DNA of 64,000 bases. It comes from Labia minor. Taxonomy: Eukaryota; Arthropoda; Insecta; Dermaptera; Spongiphoridae. This document shows, piece by piece, positions 26,001-40,696 of this stretch. Position numbers and translations under genes: made by a program. The stretch covers positions 434,001-498,000 of the forward strand of contig CAUJBJ010000010.1 in the NCBI GenBank assembly GCA_963082975.1, written 5' to 3'. Under the pieces are notes generated by a model. It was given only the letters and a program-made list of their open reading frames with translations, searched no databases and had not been told where the DNA came from. The number at the start of each line of letters is the position of its first letter. Within the stretch, counting starts at the first letter, position 1.

Positions 26001-29000
26001 TTTCTTAAATATTTTCATTGATTTCTTACGGAAAATTCTGATTTTGTTCAAATATTAAAGGGAAAATCCTACTTTTTTAAATACGAGGGATAAAATTATC
26101 TTTTATATTTTATTTTATTAATTTTCTGATTCTATTGAAGAATAAATTCATATTTGATCGATTTCTTAAATATATTCATTGAATTCTTACGGAAAATTCT
26201 GATTTTGTTCAAATATTAAAGGGAAAATCCTACTTTTTTAAATACGAGGGATAAAATTATCTTTTTTATTTTATTTTATTAATTTTCTGATTCTATTGAA
26301 GAATAAATTCATATTTGATCGATTTCTTAAATATTTTCATTGAATTCTTACGGAAAAGTCTGATTTTGTTCAAATATTAAAGGGAAAATCCTACTTTTTT
26401 AAATACGAGGGACAAAATTATCTTTTATATTTTATTTTATTCATTTTCTGATTCTAATGAAGAATAAATTCATATTTGATCGATTTCTTAAATGTTTTCA
26501 TTGAATTCTTACGGAAAAGTGTGATTTTGATCAAATATTAAAGGGAAAATCCTACTTTTTTAAATACGAGGAATAAAATTATCTTTTTTATTTTATTTTA
26601 TAAATTTTCTGATTCTAATGAAGAATAAATTCATATTTGATCGATTTCTTAAATATTTTCATTGAATTCTTACGGATTAGTGTGATTTTGTTCAAATATT
26701 AAATGGAAAATCCTACTTTTTTAAATACGAGGGATAAAATTATCTTTTATATTTTATTTTATTAATTTTCTGATTCTATTGAAGAATAAATTCATATTTG
26801 ATCTTTTTCTTAAATATTTTCATTGATTTCTTACGGAAAATTCTGATTTTGTTCAAATATTAAAGGGAAAATCCTACTTTTTTAAATACGAGGGATAAAA
26901 TTATCTTTTATATTTTATTTTATTAATTTTCTGATTCTATTGAAGAATAAATTCATATTTGAACGATTTCTTAAATATTTTCATTGAATTCTTACGGAAA
27001 ATTCTGATTTTGTTCAAATATTAAAGGGAAAATCCTACTTTTTTAAATACGAGGGATAAAATTATCTTTTATATTTTATTTTATTAATTTTCTGATTCTA
27101 TTGAAGAATAAATTCATATTTGATCGATTTCTTAAATATTTTCATTGAATTCTTACGGATTATTGTGATTTTGTTCAAATATTAAAGGGAAAATCCTACT
27201 TTTTTAAATACGAGGAATAAAATTATCTTTTTTATTTTATTTTATAAATTTTCTGATTCTAATGAAGAATAAATTCATATTTGATCGATTTCTTAAATAT
27301 TTTCATTGAATTCTTACGGATTAGTGTGATTTTGTTCAAATATTAAAGGGAAAATCCTACTTTTTTAAATACGAGGGATAAAATTATCTTTATTAATTTA
27401 TTTTATTAATTTTCTGATTCTAATGAAGAATAAATTCATATTTGATCGATTTCTTAAATATTTTCATTGAATTCTTACGGATTACTGTGATTTTGTTCAA
27501 ATATTAAAGGGAAAATCCTATTTTTTTAAATACGAGGGATAAAATTATCTTTTTTATTTTATTTTATTAATTTTCTGGTTCTAATGAAGAATAAATTCAT
27601 ATTTGATCGATTTCTTAAATATTTTCATTGAATTCTTACGGATTATTGTGATTTTGTTCAAATATTGAAGGGAAAATCCTACTTTTTTAAATACGAGGGA
27701 TAAAATTATCTTTTATATTTTATTTTATTAATTTTCTGATTCTATTGAAGAATAAATTCATATTTGATCGATTTCTTAAATATTTTCATTGAATTCTTAC
27801 GGATTATTGTGATTTTGTTCAAATATTAAAGGGAAAATCCTACTTTTTTAAATACGAGGGATAAAATTATCTTTTATATTTTATTTTATTAATTTTCTGA
27901 TTCTAATGAAGAATAAATTCATATTTGATCGATTTCTTAAATATTTTCATTGAATTCTTACGGATTAGTGTGATTTTGTTCAAATATTAAATGGAAAATC
28001 CTACTTTTTTAAATACGAGGGATAAAATTATCTTTTATATTTTATTTTATTAATTTTCTGATTCTATTGAAGAATAAATTCATATTTGATCGATTTCTTA
28101 AATATTTTCATTGATTTCTTACGGAAAATTCTGATTTTGTTCAAATATTAAAGGGAAAATCCTACTTTTTTAAATACGAGGGATAAAATTATCTTTTATA
28201 TTTTATTTTATTAATTTTCTGATTCTATTGAAGAATAAATTCATATTTGATCGATTTCTTAAATATTTTCATTGAATTCTTACGGAAAATTCTGATTTTG
28301 TTCAAATATTAATGGGAAAATCCTACTTTTTTAAATACGAGGGATAAAATTATCTTTTTTATTTTATTTTATTAATTTTCTGATTCTATTGAAGAATAAA
28401 TTCATATTTGATCGATTTCTTAAATATTTTCATTGAATTCTTACGGAAAAGTCTGATTTTGTTCAAATATTAAAGGGAAAATCCTACTTTTTTAAATACG
28501 AGGGACAAAATTATCTTTTATATTTTATTTTATTCATTTTCTGATTCTAATGAAGAATAAATTCATATTTGATCGATTTCTTAAATGTTTTCATTGAATT
28601 CTTACGGAAAAGTGTGATTTTGATCAAATATTAAAGGGAAAATCCTACTTTTTTAAATACGAGGAATAAAATTATCTTTTTTATTTTATTTTATAAATTT
28701 TCTGATTCTAATGAAGAATAAATTCATATTTGATCGATTTCTTAAATATTTTCATTGAATTCTTACGGATTAGTGTGATTTTGTTCAAATATTAAATGGA
28801 AAATCCTACTTTTTTAAATACGAGGGACAAAATTATCTTTTATATTTTATTTTATTCATTTTCTGATTCTAATGAAGAATAAATTCATATTTGATCGATT
28901 TCTTAAATGTTTTCATTGAATTCTTACGGAAAAGTGTGATTTTGATCAAATATTAAAGGGAAAATCCTACTTTTTTAAATACGAGGAATAAAATTATCTT

Positions 29001-29369
29001 TTTTATTTTATTTTATAAATTTTCTGATTCTAATGAAGAATAAATTCATATTTGATCGATTTCTTAAATATTTTCATTGAATTCTTACGGATTAGTGTGA
29101 TTTTGTTCAAATATTAAATGGAAAATCCTACTTTTTTAAATACGAGGGATAAAATTATCTTTTATATTTTATTTTATTAATTTTCTGATTCTATTGAAGA
29201 ATAAATTCATATTTGATCGATTTCTTAAATATTTTCATTGATTTCTTACGGAAAATTCTGATTTTGTTCAAATATTAAAGGGAAAATCCTACTTTTTTAA
29301 ATACGAGGGATAAAATTATCTTTTATATTTTATTTTATTAATTTTCTGATTCTATTGAAGAATAAATTC
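23091..29369. repeat. Long HOR alpha, copy II (39 monomers, 6,279 bp)
   Basis: Order is C-D-E-F-G-A-B-C-D-E-B-A-S-S-H-H-A-E-F-H-C-D-E-F-G-(A/D)-E-B-A-A-E-F-H-C-D-(E/C)-D-E-F. The first 29 monomers match copy III one for one. After the ATATTGAAGGG copy at 27599 it lacks the two H monomers present in copies I and III. The marker ATTAATGGG recurs at 28243, as in copy I at 21481. Confidence 0.92.
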
Positions 29370-32300
29370 ATATTTGATCGATTTCTTAAATATTTTCATT
29401 GAATTCTTACGGAAAAGTCTGATTTTGTTCAAATATTAAAGGGAAAATCCTACTTTTTTAAATACGAGGGACAAAATTATCTTTTATATTTTATTTTATT
29501 CATTTTCTGATTCTAATGAAGAATAAATTCATATTTGATCGATTTCTTAAATGTTTTCATTGAATTCTTACGGAAAAGTGTGATTTTGATCAAATATTAA
29601 AGGGAAAATCCTACTTTTTTAAATACGAGGAATAAAATTATCTTTTTTATTTTATTTTATAAATTTTCTGATTCTAATGAAGAATAAATTCATATTTGAT
29701 CGATTTCTTAAATATTTTCATTGAATTCTTACGGATTAGTGTGATTTTGTTCAAATATTAAAGGGAAAATCCTACTTTTTTAAATACGAGGGATAAAATT
29801 ATCTTTTATATTTTATTTTATTAATTTTCTGATTCTATTGAAGAATAAATTCATATTTGATCGATTTCTTAAATATTTTCATTGATTTCTTACGGAAAAT
29901 TCTGATTTTGTTCAAATATTAAAGGGAAAATCCTACTTTTTTAAATACGAGGGATAAAATTATCTTTTATATTTTATTTTATTAATTTTCTGATTCTATT
30001 GAAGAATAAATTCATATTTGAACGATTTCTTAAATATTTTCATTGAATTCTTACGGAAAATTCTGATTTTGTTCAAATATTAAAGGGAAAATCCTACTTT
30101 TTTAAATACGAGGGATAAAATTATCTTTTATATTTTATTTTATTAATTTTCTGATTCTATTGAAGAATAAATTCATATTTGATCGATTTCTTAAATATTT
30201 TCATTGAATTCTTACGGATTATTGTGATTTTGTTCAAATATTAAAGGGAAAATCCTACTTTTTTAAATACGAGGGATAAAATTATCTTTTATATTTTATT
30301 TTATTAATTTTCTGATTCTAATGAAGAATAAATTCATATTTGATCGATTTCTTAAATATTTTCATTGAATTCTTACGGATTACTGTGATTTTGTTCAAAT
30401 ATTAAAGGGAAAATCCTACTTTTTTAAATACGAGGGATAAAATTATCTTTTTTAATTTATTTTATTAATTTTCTGATTCTAATGAAGAATAAATTCATAT
30501 TTGATCGATTTCTTAAATATTTTCATTGAATTTTTACGGAAAAGTCTGATTTTGTTCAAATATTAAAGGGAAAATCCTACTTTTTTAAATACGAGGGACA
30601 AAATTATCTTTTATATTTTATTTTATTCATTTTCTGATTCTAATGAAGAATAAATTCATATTTGATCGATTTCTTAAATATTTTCATTGAATTCTTACGG
30701 AAAAGTGTGATTTTGATCAAATATTAAAGGGAAAATCCTACTTTTTTAAATACGAGGAATAAAATTATCTTTTTTATTTTATTTTATAAATTTTCTGATT
30801 CTAATGAAGAATAAATTCATATTTGATCGATTTCTTAAATATTTTCATTGAATTCTTACGGATTAGTGTGATTTTGTTCAAATATTAAAGGGAAAATCCT
30901 ACTTTTTTAAATACGAGGGATAAAATTATCTTTATTAATTTATTTTATTAATTTTCTGATTCTAATGAAGAATAAATTCATATTTGATCGATTTCTTAAA
31001 TATTTTCATTGAATTCTTACGGATTACTGTGATTTTGTTCAAATATTAAAGGGAAAATCCTATTTTTTTAAATACGAGGGATAAAATTATCTTTTTTATT
31101 TTATTTTATTAATTTTCTGGTTCTAATGAAGAATAAATTCATATTTGATCGATTTCTTAAATATTTTCATTGAATTCTTACGGATTATTGTGATTTTGTT
31201 CAAATATTAAAGGGAAAATCCTACTTTTTTAAATACGAGGGATAAAATTATCTTTTATATTTTATTTTATTAATTTTCTGATTATAATTAAGAATAAATT
31301 CATATTTGATCGATTTCTTAAATATTTTCATTGAATTCTTACGGAAAAGTCTGATTTTGTTCAAATATTAAAGGGAAAATCCTACTTTTTTAAATACGAG
31401 GGATAAAATTATCTTTTTTATTTTATTTTATTAATTTTCTGATTCTAATGAAGAATAAATTCATATTTGATCGATTTCTTAAATATTTTCATTGAATTCT
31501 TACGGAAAAGTCTGATTTTGTTCAAATATTAAAGGGAAAATCCTACTTTTTTAAATACGAGGGATAAAATTATCTTTTATATTTTATTTTATTAATTTTC
31601 TGATTCTATTGAAGAATAAATTCATATTTGATCGATTTCTTAAATATTTTCATTGAATTCTTACGGAAAATTCTGATTTTGTTCAAATATTAAAGGGAAA
31701 ATCCTACTTTTTTAAATACGAGGGATAAAATTATCTTTTTTATTTTATTTTATTAATTTTCTGATTCTATTGAAGAATAAATTCATATTTGATCGATTTC
31801 TTAAATATTTTCATTGAATTCTTACGGAAAATTCTGATTTTGTTCAAATATTAAAGGGAAAATCCTACTTTTTTAAATACGAGGGATAAAATTATCTTTT
31901 ATATTTTATTTTATTAATTTTCTGATTCTATTGAAGAATAAATTCATATTTGATCGATTTCTTAAATATTTTCATTGAATTCTTACGGATTATTGTGATT
32001 TTGTTCAAATATTAAAGGGAAAATCCTACTTTTTTAAATACGAGGGATAAAATTATCTTTTATATTTTATTTTATTAATTTTCTGATTCTAATGAAGAAT
32101 AAATTCATATTTGATCGATTTCTTAAATATTTTCATTGAATTCTTACGGATTAGTGTGATTTTGTTCAAATATTAAATGGAAAATCCTACTTTTTTAAAT
32201 ACGAGGGATAAAATTATCTTTTATATTTTATTTTATTAATTTTCTGATTCTATTGAAGAATAAATTCATATTTGATCGATTTCTTAAATATTTTCATTGA

Positions 32301-35300
32301 TTTCTTACGGAAAATTCTGATTTTGTTCAAATATTAAAGGGAAAATCCTACTTTTTTAAATACGAGGGATAAAATTATCTTTTATATTTTATTTTATTAA
32401 TTTTCTGATTCTATTGAAGAATAAATTCATATTTGATCGATTTCTTAAATATATTCATTGAATTCTTACGGAAAATTCTGATTTTGTTCAAATATTAAAG
32501 GGAAAATCCTACTTTTTTAAATACGAGGGATAAAATTATCTTTTTTATTTTATTTTATTAATTTTCTGATTCTATTGAAGAATAAATTCATATTTGATCG
32601 ATTTCTTAAATATTTTCATTGAATTCTTACGGAAAAGTCTGATTTTGTTCAAATATTAAAGGGAAAATCCTACTTTTTTAAATACGAGGGACAAAATTAT
32701 CTTTTATATTTTATTTTATTCATTTTCTGATTCTAATGAAGAATAAATTCATATTTGATCGATTTCTTAAATGTTTTCATTGAATTCTTACGGAAAAGTG
32801 TGATTTTGATCAAATATTAAAGGGAAAATCCTACTTTTTTAAATACGAGGAATAAAATTATCTTTTTTATTTTATTTTATAAATTTTCTGATTCTAATGA
32901 AGAATAAATTCATATTTGATCGATTTCTTAAATATTTTCATTGAATTCTTACGGATTAGTGTGATTTTGTTCAAATATTAAATGGAAAATCCTACTTTTT
33001 TAAATACGAGGGATAAAATTATCTTTTATATTTTATTTTATTAATTTTCTGATTCTATTGAAGAATAAATTCATATTTGATCTTTTTCTTAAATATTTTC
33101 ATTGATTTCTTACGGAAAATTCTGATTTTGTTCAAATATTAAAGGGAAAATCCTACTTTTTTAAATACGAGGGATAAAATTATCTTTTATATTTTATTTT
33201 ATTAATTTTCTGATTCTATTGAAGAATAAATTCATATTTGAACGATTTCTTAAATATTTTCATTGAATTCTTACGGAAAATTCTGATTTTGTTCAAATAT
33301 TAAAGGGAAAATCCTACTTTTTTAAATACGAGGGATAAAATTATCTTTTATATTTTATTTTATTAATTTTCTGATTCTATTGAAGAATAAATTCATATTT
33401 GATCGATTTCTTAAATATTTTCATTGAATTCTTACGGATTATTGTGATTTTGTTCAAATATTAAAGGGAAAATCCTACTTTTTTAAATACGAGGAATAAA
33501 ATTATCTTTTTTATTTTATTTTATAAATTTTCTGATTCTAATGAAGAATAAATTCATATTTGATCGATTTCTTAAATATTTTCATTGAATTCTTACGGAT
33601 TAGTGTGATTTTGTTCAAATATTAAAGGGAAAATCCTACTTTTTTAAATACGAGGGATAAAATTATCTTTATTAATTTATTTTATTAATTTTCTGATTCT
33701 AATGAAGAATAAATTCATATTTGATCGATTTCTTAAATATTTTCATTGAATTCTTACGGATTACTGTGATTTTGTTCAAATATTAAAGGGAAAATCCTAT
33801 TTTTTTAAATACGAGGGATAAAATTATCTTTTTTATTTTATTTTATTAATTTTCTGGTTCTAATGAAGAATAAATTCATATTTGATCGATTTCTTAAATA
33901 TTTTCATTGAATTCTTACGGATTATTGTGATTTTGTTCAAATATTGAAGGGAAAATCCTACTTTTTTAAATACGAGGGATAAAATTATCTTTTATATTTT
34001 ATTTTATTAATTTTCTGATTCTATTGAAGAATAAATTCATATTTGATCGATTTCTTAAATATTTTCATTGAATTCTTACGGAAAATTCTGATTTTGTTCA
34101 AATATTAAAGGGAAAATCCTACTTTTTTAAATACGAGGGATAAAATTATCTTTTTTATTTTATTTTATTAATTTTCTGATTCTATTGAAGAATAAATTCA
34201 TATTTGATCGATTTCTTAAATATTATCATTGAATTCTTACGGAAAATTCTGATTTTGTTCAAATATTAAAGGGAAAATCCTACTTTTTTAAATACGAGGG
34301 ATAAAATTATCTTTTATATTTTATTTTATTAATTTTCTGATTCTATTGAAGAATAAATTCATATTTGATCGATTTCTTAAATATTTTCATTGAATTCTTA
34401 CGGATTATTGTGATTTTGTTCAAATATTAAATGGAAAATCCTACTTTTTTAAATACGAGGGATAAAATTATCTTTTATATTTTATTTTATTAATTTTCTG
34501 ATTCTAATGAAGAATAAATTCATATTTGATCGATTTCTTAAATATTTTCATTGAATTCTTACGGATTAGTGTGATTTTGTTCAAATATTAAATGGAAAAT
34601 CCTACTTTTTTAAATACGAGGGATAAAATTATCTTTTATATTTTATTTTATTAATTTTCTGATTCTATTGAAGAATAAATTCATATTTGATCGATTTCTT
34701 AAATATTTTCATTGATTTCTTACGGAAAATTCTGATTTTGTTCAAATATTAAAGGGAAAATCCTACTTTTTTAAATACGAGGGACAAAATTATCTTTTAT
34801 ATTTTATTTTATTCATTTTCTGATTCTAATGAAGAATAAATTCATATTTGATCGATTTCTTAAATGTTTTCATTGAATTCTTACGGAAAAGTGTGATTTT
34901 GATCAAATATTAAAGGGAAAATCCTACTTTTTTAAATACGAGGAATAAAATTATCTTTTTTATTTTATTTTATAAATTTTCTGATTCTAATGAAGAATAA
35001 ATTCATATTTGATCGATTTCTTAAATATTTTCATTGAATTCTTACGGATTAGTGTGATTTTGTTCAAATATTAAATGGAAAATCCTACTTTTTTAAATAC
35101 GAGGGATAAAATTATCTTTTATATTTTATTTTATTAATTTTCTGATTCTATTGAAGAATAAATTCATATTTGATCGATTTCTTAAATATTTTCATTGATT
35201 TCTTACGGAAAATTCTGATTTTGTTCAAATATTAAAGGGAAAATCCTACTTTTTTAAATACGAGGGATAAAATTATCTTTTATATTTTATTTTATTAATT

Positions 35301-36131
35301 TTCTGATTCTATTGAAGAATAAATTCATATTTGAACGATTTCTTAAATATTTTCATTGAATTCTTACGGAAAATTCTGATTTTGTTCAAATATTAAAGGG
35401 AAAATCCTACTTTTTTAAATACGAGGGATAAAATTATCTTTTATATTTTATTTTATTAATTTTCTGATTCTATTGAAGAATAAATTCATATTTGATCGAT
35501 TTCTTAAATATTTTCATTGAATTCTTACGGATTATTGTGATTTTGTTCAAATATTAAAGGGAAAATCCTACTTTTTTAAATACGAGGAATAAAATTATCT
35601 TTTTTATTTTATTTTATAAATTTTCTGATTCTAATGAAGAATAAATTCATATTTGATCGATTTCTTAAATATTTTCATTGAATTCTTACGGATTAGTGTG
35701 ATTTTGTTCAAATATTAAAGGGAAAATCCTACTTTTTTAAATACGAGGGATAAAATTATCTTTATTAATTTATTTTATTAATTTTCTGATTCTAATGAAG
35801 AATAAATTCATATTTGATCGATTTCTTAAATATTTTCATTGAATTCTTACGGATTACTGTGATTTTGTTCAAATATTAAAGGGAAAATCCTATTTTTTTA
35901 AATACGAGGGATAAAATTATCTTTTTTATTTTATTTTATTAATTTTCTGGTTCTAATGAAGAATAAATTCATATTTGATCGATTTCTTAAATATTTTCAT
36001 TGAATTCTTACGGATTATTGTGATTTTGTTCAAATATTGAAGGGAAAATCCTACTTTTTTAAATACGAGGGATAAAATTATCTTTTATATTTTATTTTAT
36101 TAATTTTCTGATTATAATTAAGAATAAATTC
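29370..36131. repeat. Long HOR alpha, copy III (about 42 monomers)
   Basis: It begins with the same 29-monomer order as copy II and carries all alpha markers: TATATTC at 32429, GATCTTTTTC at 33073, the A/D hybrid at 33395 and ATATTGAAGG at 33944. It then has its own tail. G-(A/D)-E-B-A is duplicated 13 monomers (2,093 bp) later, at 35327-36131. An F/C hybrid lies at 34683, ATTATCATT near 34222 is private, and an A copy at 34361 has gained AAATGGAAAA. The right boundary is set where alpha order stops and is approximate. Confidence 0.87.
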
Positions 36132-37741
36132 ATATTTGATCGATTTCTTAAATATTTTCATTGAATTCTTACGGAAAAGTCTGATTTTGTTCAAATATTA
36201 AAGGGAAAAACCTACTTTTTTAAATACGAGGGATAAAATTATCTTTTATATTTTATTTTATTAATTTTCTGATTCTATTGAAATATAAATTCATATTTGA
36301 TCGATTTCTTAAATATTTTCATTGAATTCTTACGGAAAAGTCTGATTTTGTTCAAATATTAAAGGGAAAATCCTACTTTTTTAAATACGAGGGATAAAAT
36401 TATCTTTTATATTTTATTTTATTAATTTTCTGATTCTATTGAAGAATAAATTCATATTTGATCGATTTCTTAAATATTTTCATTGAATTCTTACGGAAAA
36501 TTCTGATTTTGTTCAAATATTAAAGGGAAAATCCTACTTTTTTAAATACGAGGGATAAAATTAGTTTTTATATTTTATTTTATTAATTTTCTGATTCTAT
36601 TGAAGAATAAATTCATATTTGATCGATTTCTTAAATATTTTCATTGAATTCTTACGGAAAAGTCTGATTTTGTTCAAATATTAAAGGGAAAATCCTACTT
36701 TTTTAAATACGAGGGATAAAATTATCTTTTATATTTTATTTTATTAATTTTCTGATTCTATTGAAGAATAAATTCATATTTGATCGATTTCTTAAATATT
36801 TTCATTGAATTCTTACGGAAAATTCTGATTTTGTTCAAATATTAAAGGGAAAATCCTACTTTTTTAAATACGAGGGATAAAATTATCTTTTTTATTTTAT
36901 TTTATTAATTTTCTGATTCTATTGAAGAATAAATTCATATTTGATCGATTTCTTAAATATTTTCATTGAATTCTTACGGAAAATTCTGATTTTGTTCAAA
37001 TATTAAAGGGAAAATCCTACTTTTTTAAATACGAGGGATAAAATTATCTTTTATATTTTATTTTATTAATTTTCTGATTCTATTGAAGAATAAATTCATA
37101 TTTGATCGATTTCTTAAATATTTTCATTGAATTCTTACGGATTATTGTGATTTTGATCAAATATTAAAGGGAAAATCCTACTTTTTTAAATACGAGGAAT
37201 AAAATTATCTTTTTTATTTTATTTTATAAATTTTCTGATTCTAATGAAGAATAAATTCATATTTGATCGATTTCTTAAATATTTTCATTGAATTCTTACG
37301 GATTAGTGTGATTTTGTTCAAATATTAAATGGAAAATCCTACTTTTTTAAATACGAGGGATAAAATTATCTTTTATATTTTATTTTATTAATTTTCTGAT
37401 TCTATTGAAGAATAAATTCATATTTGATCGATTTCTTAAATATTTTCATTGATTTCTTACGGAAAATTCTGATTTTGTTCAAATATTAAAGGGAAAATCC
37501 TACTTTTTTAAATACGAGGGATAAAATTATCTTTTATATTTTATTTTATTAATTTTCTGATTCTAATGAAGAATAAATTCATATTTGATCGATTTCTTAA
37601 ATATTTTCATTGAATTCTTACGGATTACTGTGATTTTATTCAAATATTAAAGGGAAAATCCTACTTTTTTAAATACGAGGGATAAAATTATCTTTTTTAT
37701 TTTATTTTATTAATTTTCTGATTCTAATGAAGAATAAATTC
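36132..37741. repeat. Ten-monomer junction block between alpha and beta
   Basis: Order is S-S-H-S-H-H-(A/D)-E-F-B. The first S has GGGAAAAACC and TGAAATATAAA, a pair otherwise seen only at 55898, 60406 and 62821. The H at 36454 has TTAGTTTTTA. The E at 37259 is the last copy with AAATGGAAAA, a mutation confined to 18.7-37.4 kb. The block therefore mixes markers of alpha, gamma and delta. Confidence 0.85.
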
Positions 37742-40696
37742 ATATTTGATCGATTTCTTAAATATTTTCATTGAATTCTTACGGAAAAGTCTGATTTTGT
37801 TCAAATATTAAAGGGAAAATCCTACTTTTTTAAATACGAGGGACAAAATTATCTTTTATATTTTATTTTATTCATTTTCTGATTCTAATGAAGAATAAAT
37901 TCATATTTGATCGATTTCTTAAATGTTTTCATTGAATTCTTACGGAAAAGTGTGATTTTGATCAAATATTAAAGGGAAAATCCTACTTTTTTAAATACGA
38001 GGAATAAAATTATCTTTTTTATTTTATTTTATAAATTTTCTGATTCTAATGAAGAATAAATTCATATTTGATCGATTTCTTAAATATTTTCATTGAATTC
38101 TTACGGATTAGTGTGATTTTGTTCAAATATTAAAGGGAAAATCCTACTTTTTTAAATACGAGGGATAAAATTATCTTTTATATTTTATTTTATTAATTTT
38201 CTGATTCTATTGAAGAATAAATTCATATTTGATCGATTTCTTAAATATTTTCATTGATTTCTTACGGAAAATTCTGATTTTGTTCAAATATTAAAGGGAA
38301 AATCCTACTTTTTTAAATACGAGGGATAAAATTATCTTTTATATTTTATTTTATTAATTTTCTGATTCTATTGAAGAATAAATTCATATTTGAACGATTT
38401 CTTAAATATTTTCATTGAATTCTTACGGAAAATTCTGATTTTGTTCAAATATTAAAGGGAAAATCCTACTTTTTTAAATACGAGGGATAAAATTATCTTT
38501 TATATTTTATTTTATTAATTTTCTGATTCTATTGAAGAATAAATTCATATTTGATCGATTTCTTAAATATTTTCATTGAATTCTTACGGATTATTGTGAT
38601 TTTGTTCAAATATTAAAGGGAAAATCCTACTTTTTTAAATACGAGGGATAAAATTATCTTTTATATTTTATTTTATTAATTTTCTGATTCTAATGAAGAA
38701 TAAATTCATATTTGATCGATTTCTTAAATATTTTCATTGAATTCTTACGGATTACTGTGATTTTGTTCAAATATTAAAGGGAAAATCCTACTTTTTTAAA
38801 TACGAGGGATAAAATTATCTTTTTTAATTTATTTTATTAATTTTCTGATTCTAATGAAGAATAAATTCATATTTGATCGATTTCTTAAATATTTTCATTG
38901 AATTTTTACGGAAAAGTCTGATTTTGTTCAAATATTAAAGGGAAAATCCTACTTTTTTAAATACGAGGGACAAAATTATCTTTTATATTTTATTTTATTC
39001 ATTTTCTGATTCTAATGAAGAATAAATTCATATTTGATCGATTTCTTAAATATTTTCATTGAATTCTTACGGAAAAGTGTGATTTTGATCAAATATTAAA
39101 GGGAAAATCCTACTTTTTTAAATACGAGGAATAAAATTATCTTTTTTATTTTATTTTATAAATTTTCTGATTCTAATGAAGAATAAATTCATATTTGATC
39201 GATTTCTTAAATATTTTCATTGAATTCTTACGGATTAGTGTGATTTTGTTCAAATATTAAAGGGAAAATCCTACTTTTTTAAATACGAGGGATAAAATTA
39301 TCTTTTTTATTTTATTTTATTAATTTTCTGATTATAATTAAGAATAAATTCATATTTGATCGATTTCTTAAATATTTTCATTGAATTCTTACGGAAAAGT
39401 CTGATTTTGTTCAAATATTAAAGGGAAAATCCTACTTTTTTAAATACGAGGGATAAAATTATCTTTTATATTTTATTTTATTAATTTTCTGATTCTATTG
39501 AAGAATAAATTCATATTTGATCGATTTCTTAAATATTTTCATTGAATTCTTACGGAAAAGTCTGATTTTGTTCAAATATTAAAGGGAAAATCCTACTTTT
39601 TTAAATACGAGGGATAAAATTATCTTTTATATTTTATTTTATTAATTTTCTGATTCTATTGAAGAATAAATTCATATTTGATCGATTTCTTAAATATTTT
39701 CATTTTCTGATTCTAATGAAGAATAAATTCATATTTGATCGATTTCTTAAATATTTTCATTGAATTCTTACGGAAAAGTGTGATTTTGATCAAATATTAA
39801 AGCGAAAATCCTACTTTTTTAAATACGAGGGACAAAATTATCTTTTATATTTTATTTTATTCATTTTCTGATTCTAATGAAGAATAAATTCATATTTGAT
39901 CGATTTCTTAAATATTTTCATTGAATTCTTACGGAAAAGTCTGATTTTGTTCAAATATTAAAGGGAAAATCCTACTTTTTTAAATACGAGGGATAAAATT
40001 ATCTTTTTTATTTTATTTTATTAATTATCTGATTCTATTGAAGAATAAATTCATATTTGATCGATTTCTTAAATATTTTCATTTAATTCTTACGGATTAG
40101 TGTGATTTTGTTCAAATATTAAAGGGAAAATCCTACTTTTTTAAATACGAGGGATAAAATTATCTTTTATATTTTATTTTATTAATTTTCTGATTCTATT
40201 GAAGAATAAATTCATATTTGATCGATTTCTTAAATATTTTCATTGAATTCTTACGGAAAATTCTGATTTTGTTCAAATATTAAAGGGAAAATCCTACTTT
40301 TTTAAATACGAGGGATAAAATTATCTTTTATATTTTATTTTATTAATTTTCTGATTCTATTGAAGAATAAATTCATATTTGATCGATTTCTTAAATATTT
40401 TCATTGAATTCTTACGGATTATTGTGATTTTGTTCAAATATTAAAGGGAAAATCCTACTTTTTTAAATACGAGGGATAAAATTATCTTTTATATTTTATT
40501 TTATTAATTTTCTGATTCTAATGAAGAATAAATTCATATTTGATCGATTTCTTAAATATTTTCATTGAATTCTTACGGATTACTGTGATTTTATTCAAAT
40601 ATTAAAGGGAAAATCCTACTTTTTTAAATACGAGGGATAAAATTATCTTTTTTATTTTATTTTATTAATTTTCTGATTCTAATGAAGAATAAATTC
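37742..40696. repeat. HOR beta, copy 1 (18 monomers plus a partial unit, 2,955 bp)
   Basis: Order is C-D-E-F-G-A-B-C-D-E-S-S-partial-D-S-E-H-A-B. It repeats from 40697 at an offset of exactly 2,955 bp (18 x 161 + 57). The S copy at 39892 has TTAATTATCTG, found again only at 48170, and the next E has CATTTAATTC. The S-E-H-A-B end matches 48170-48974. Confidence 0.9.
39674..39730. repeat. 57-bp partial monomer 5
   Basis: Same 30/135 junction and the same following AAAGCGAAAA monomer. It is the first partial unit after a gap of 33.3 kb without any. Confidence 0.95.

Noticed and set aside
16168..36131. Alpha copies as a pure assembly artefact
   Set aside because: The three copies differ in length, in hybrid monomers (17456, 22286, 34683) and in private mutations (20448, 34222), so they are not one read set laid down three times. 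Copy number could still be mis-assembled and needs read support.
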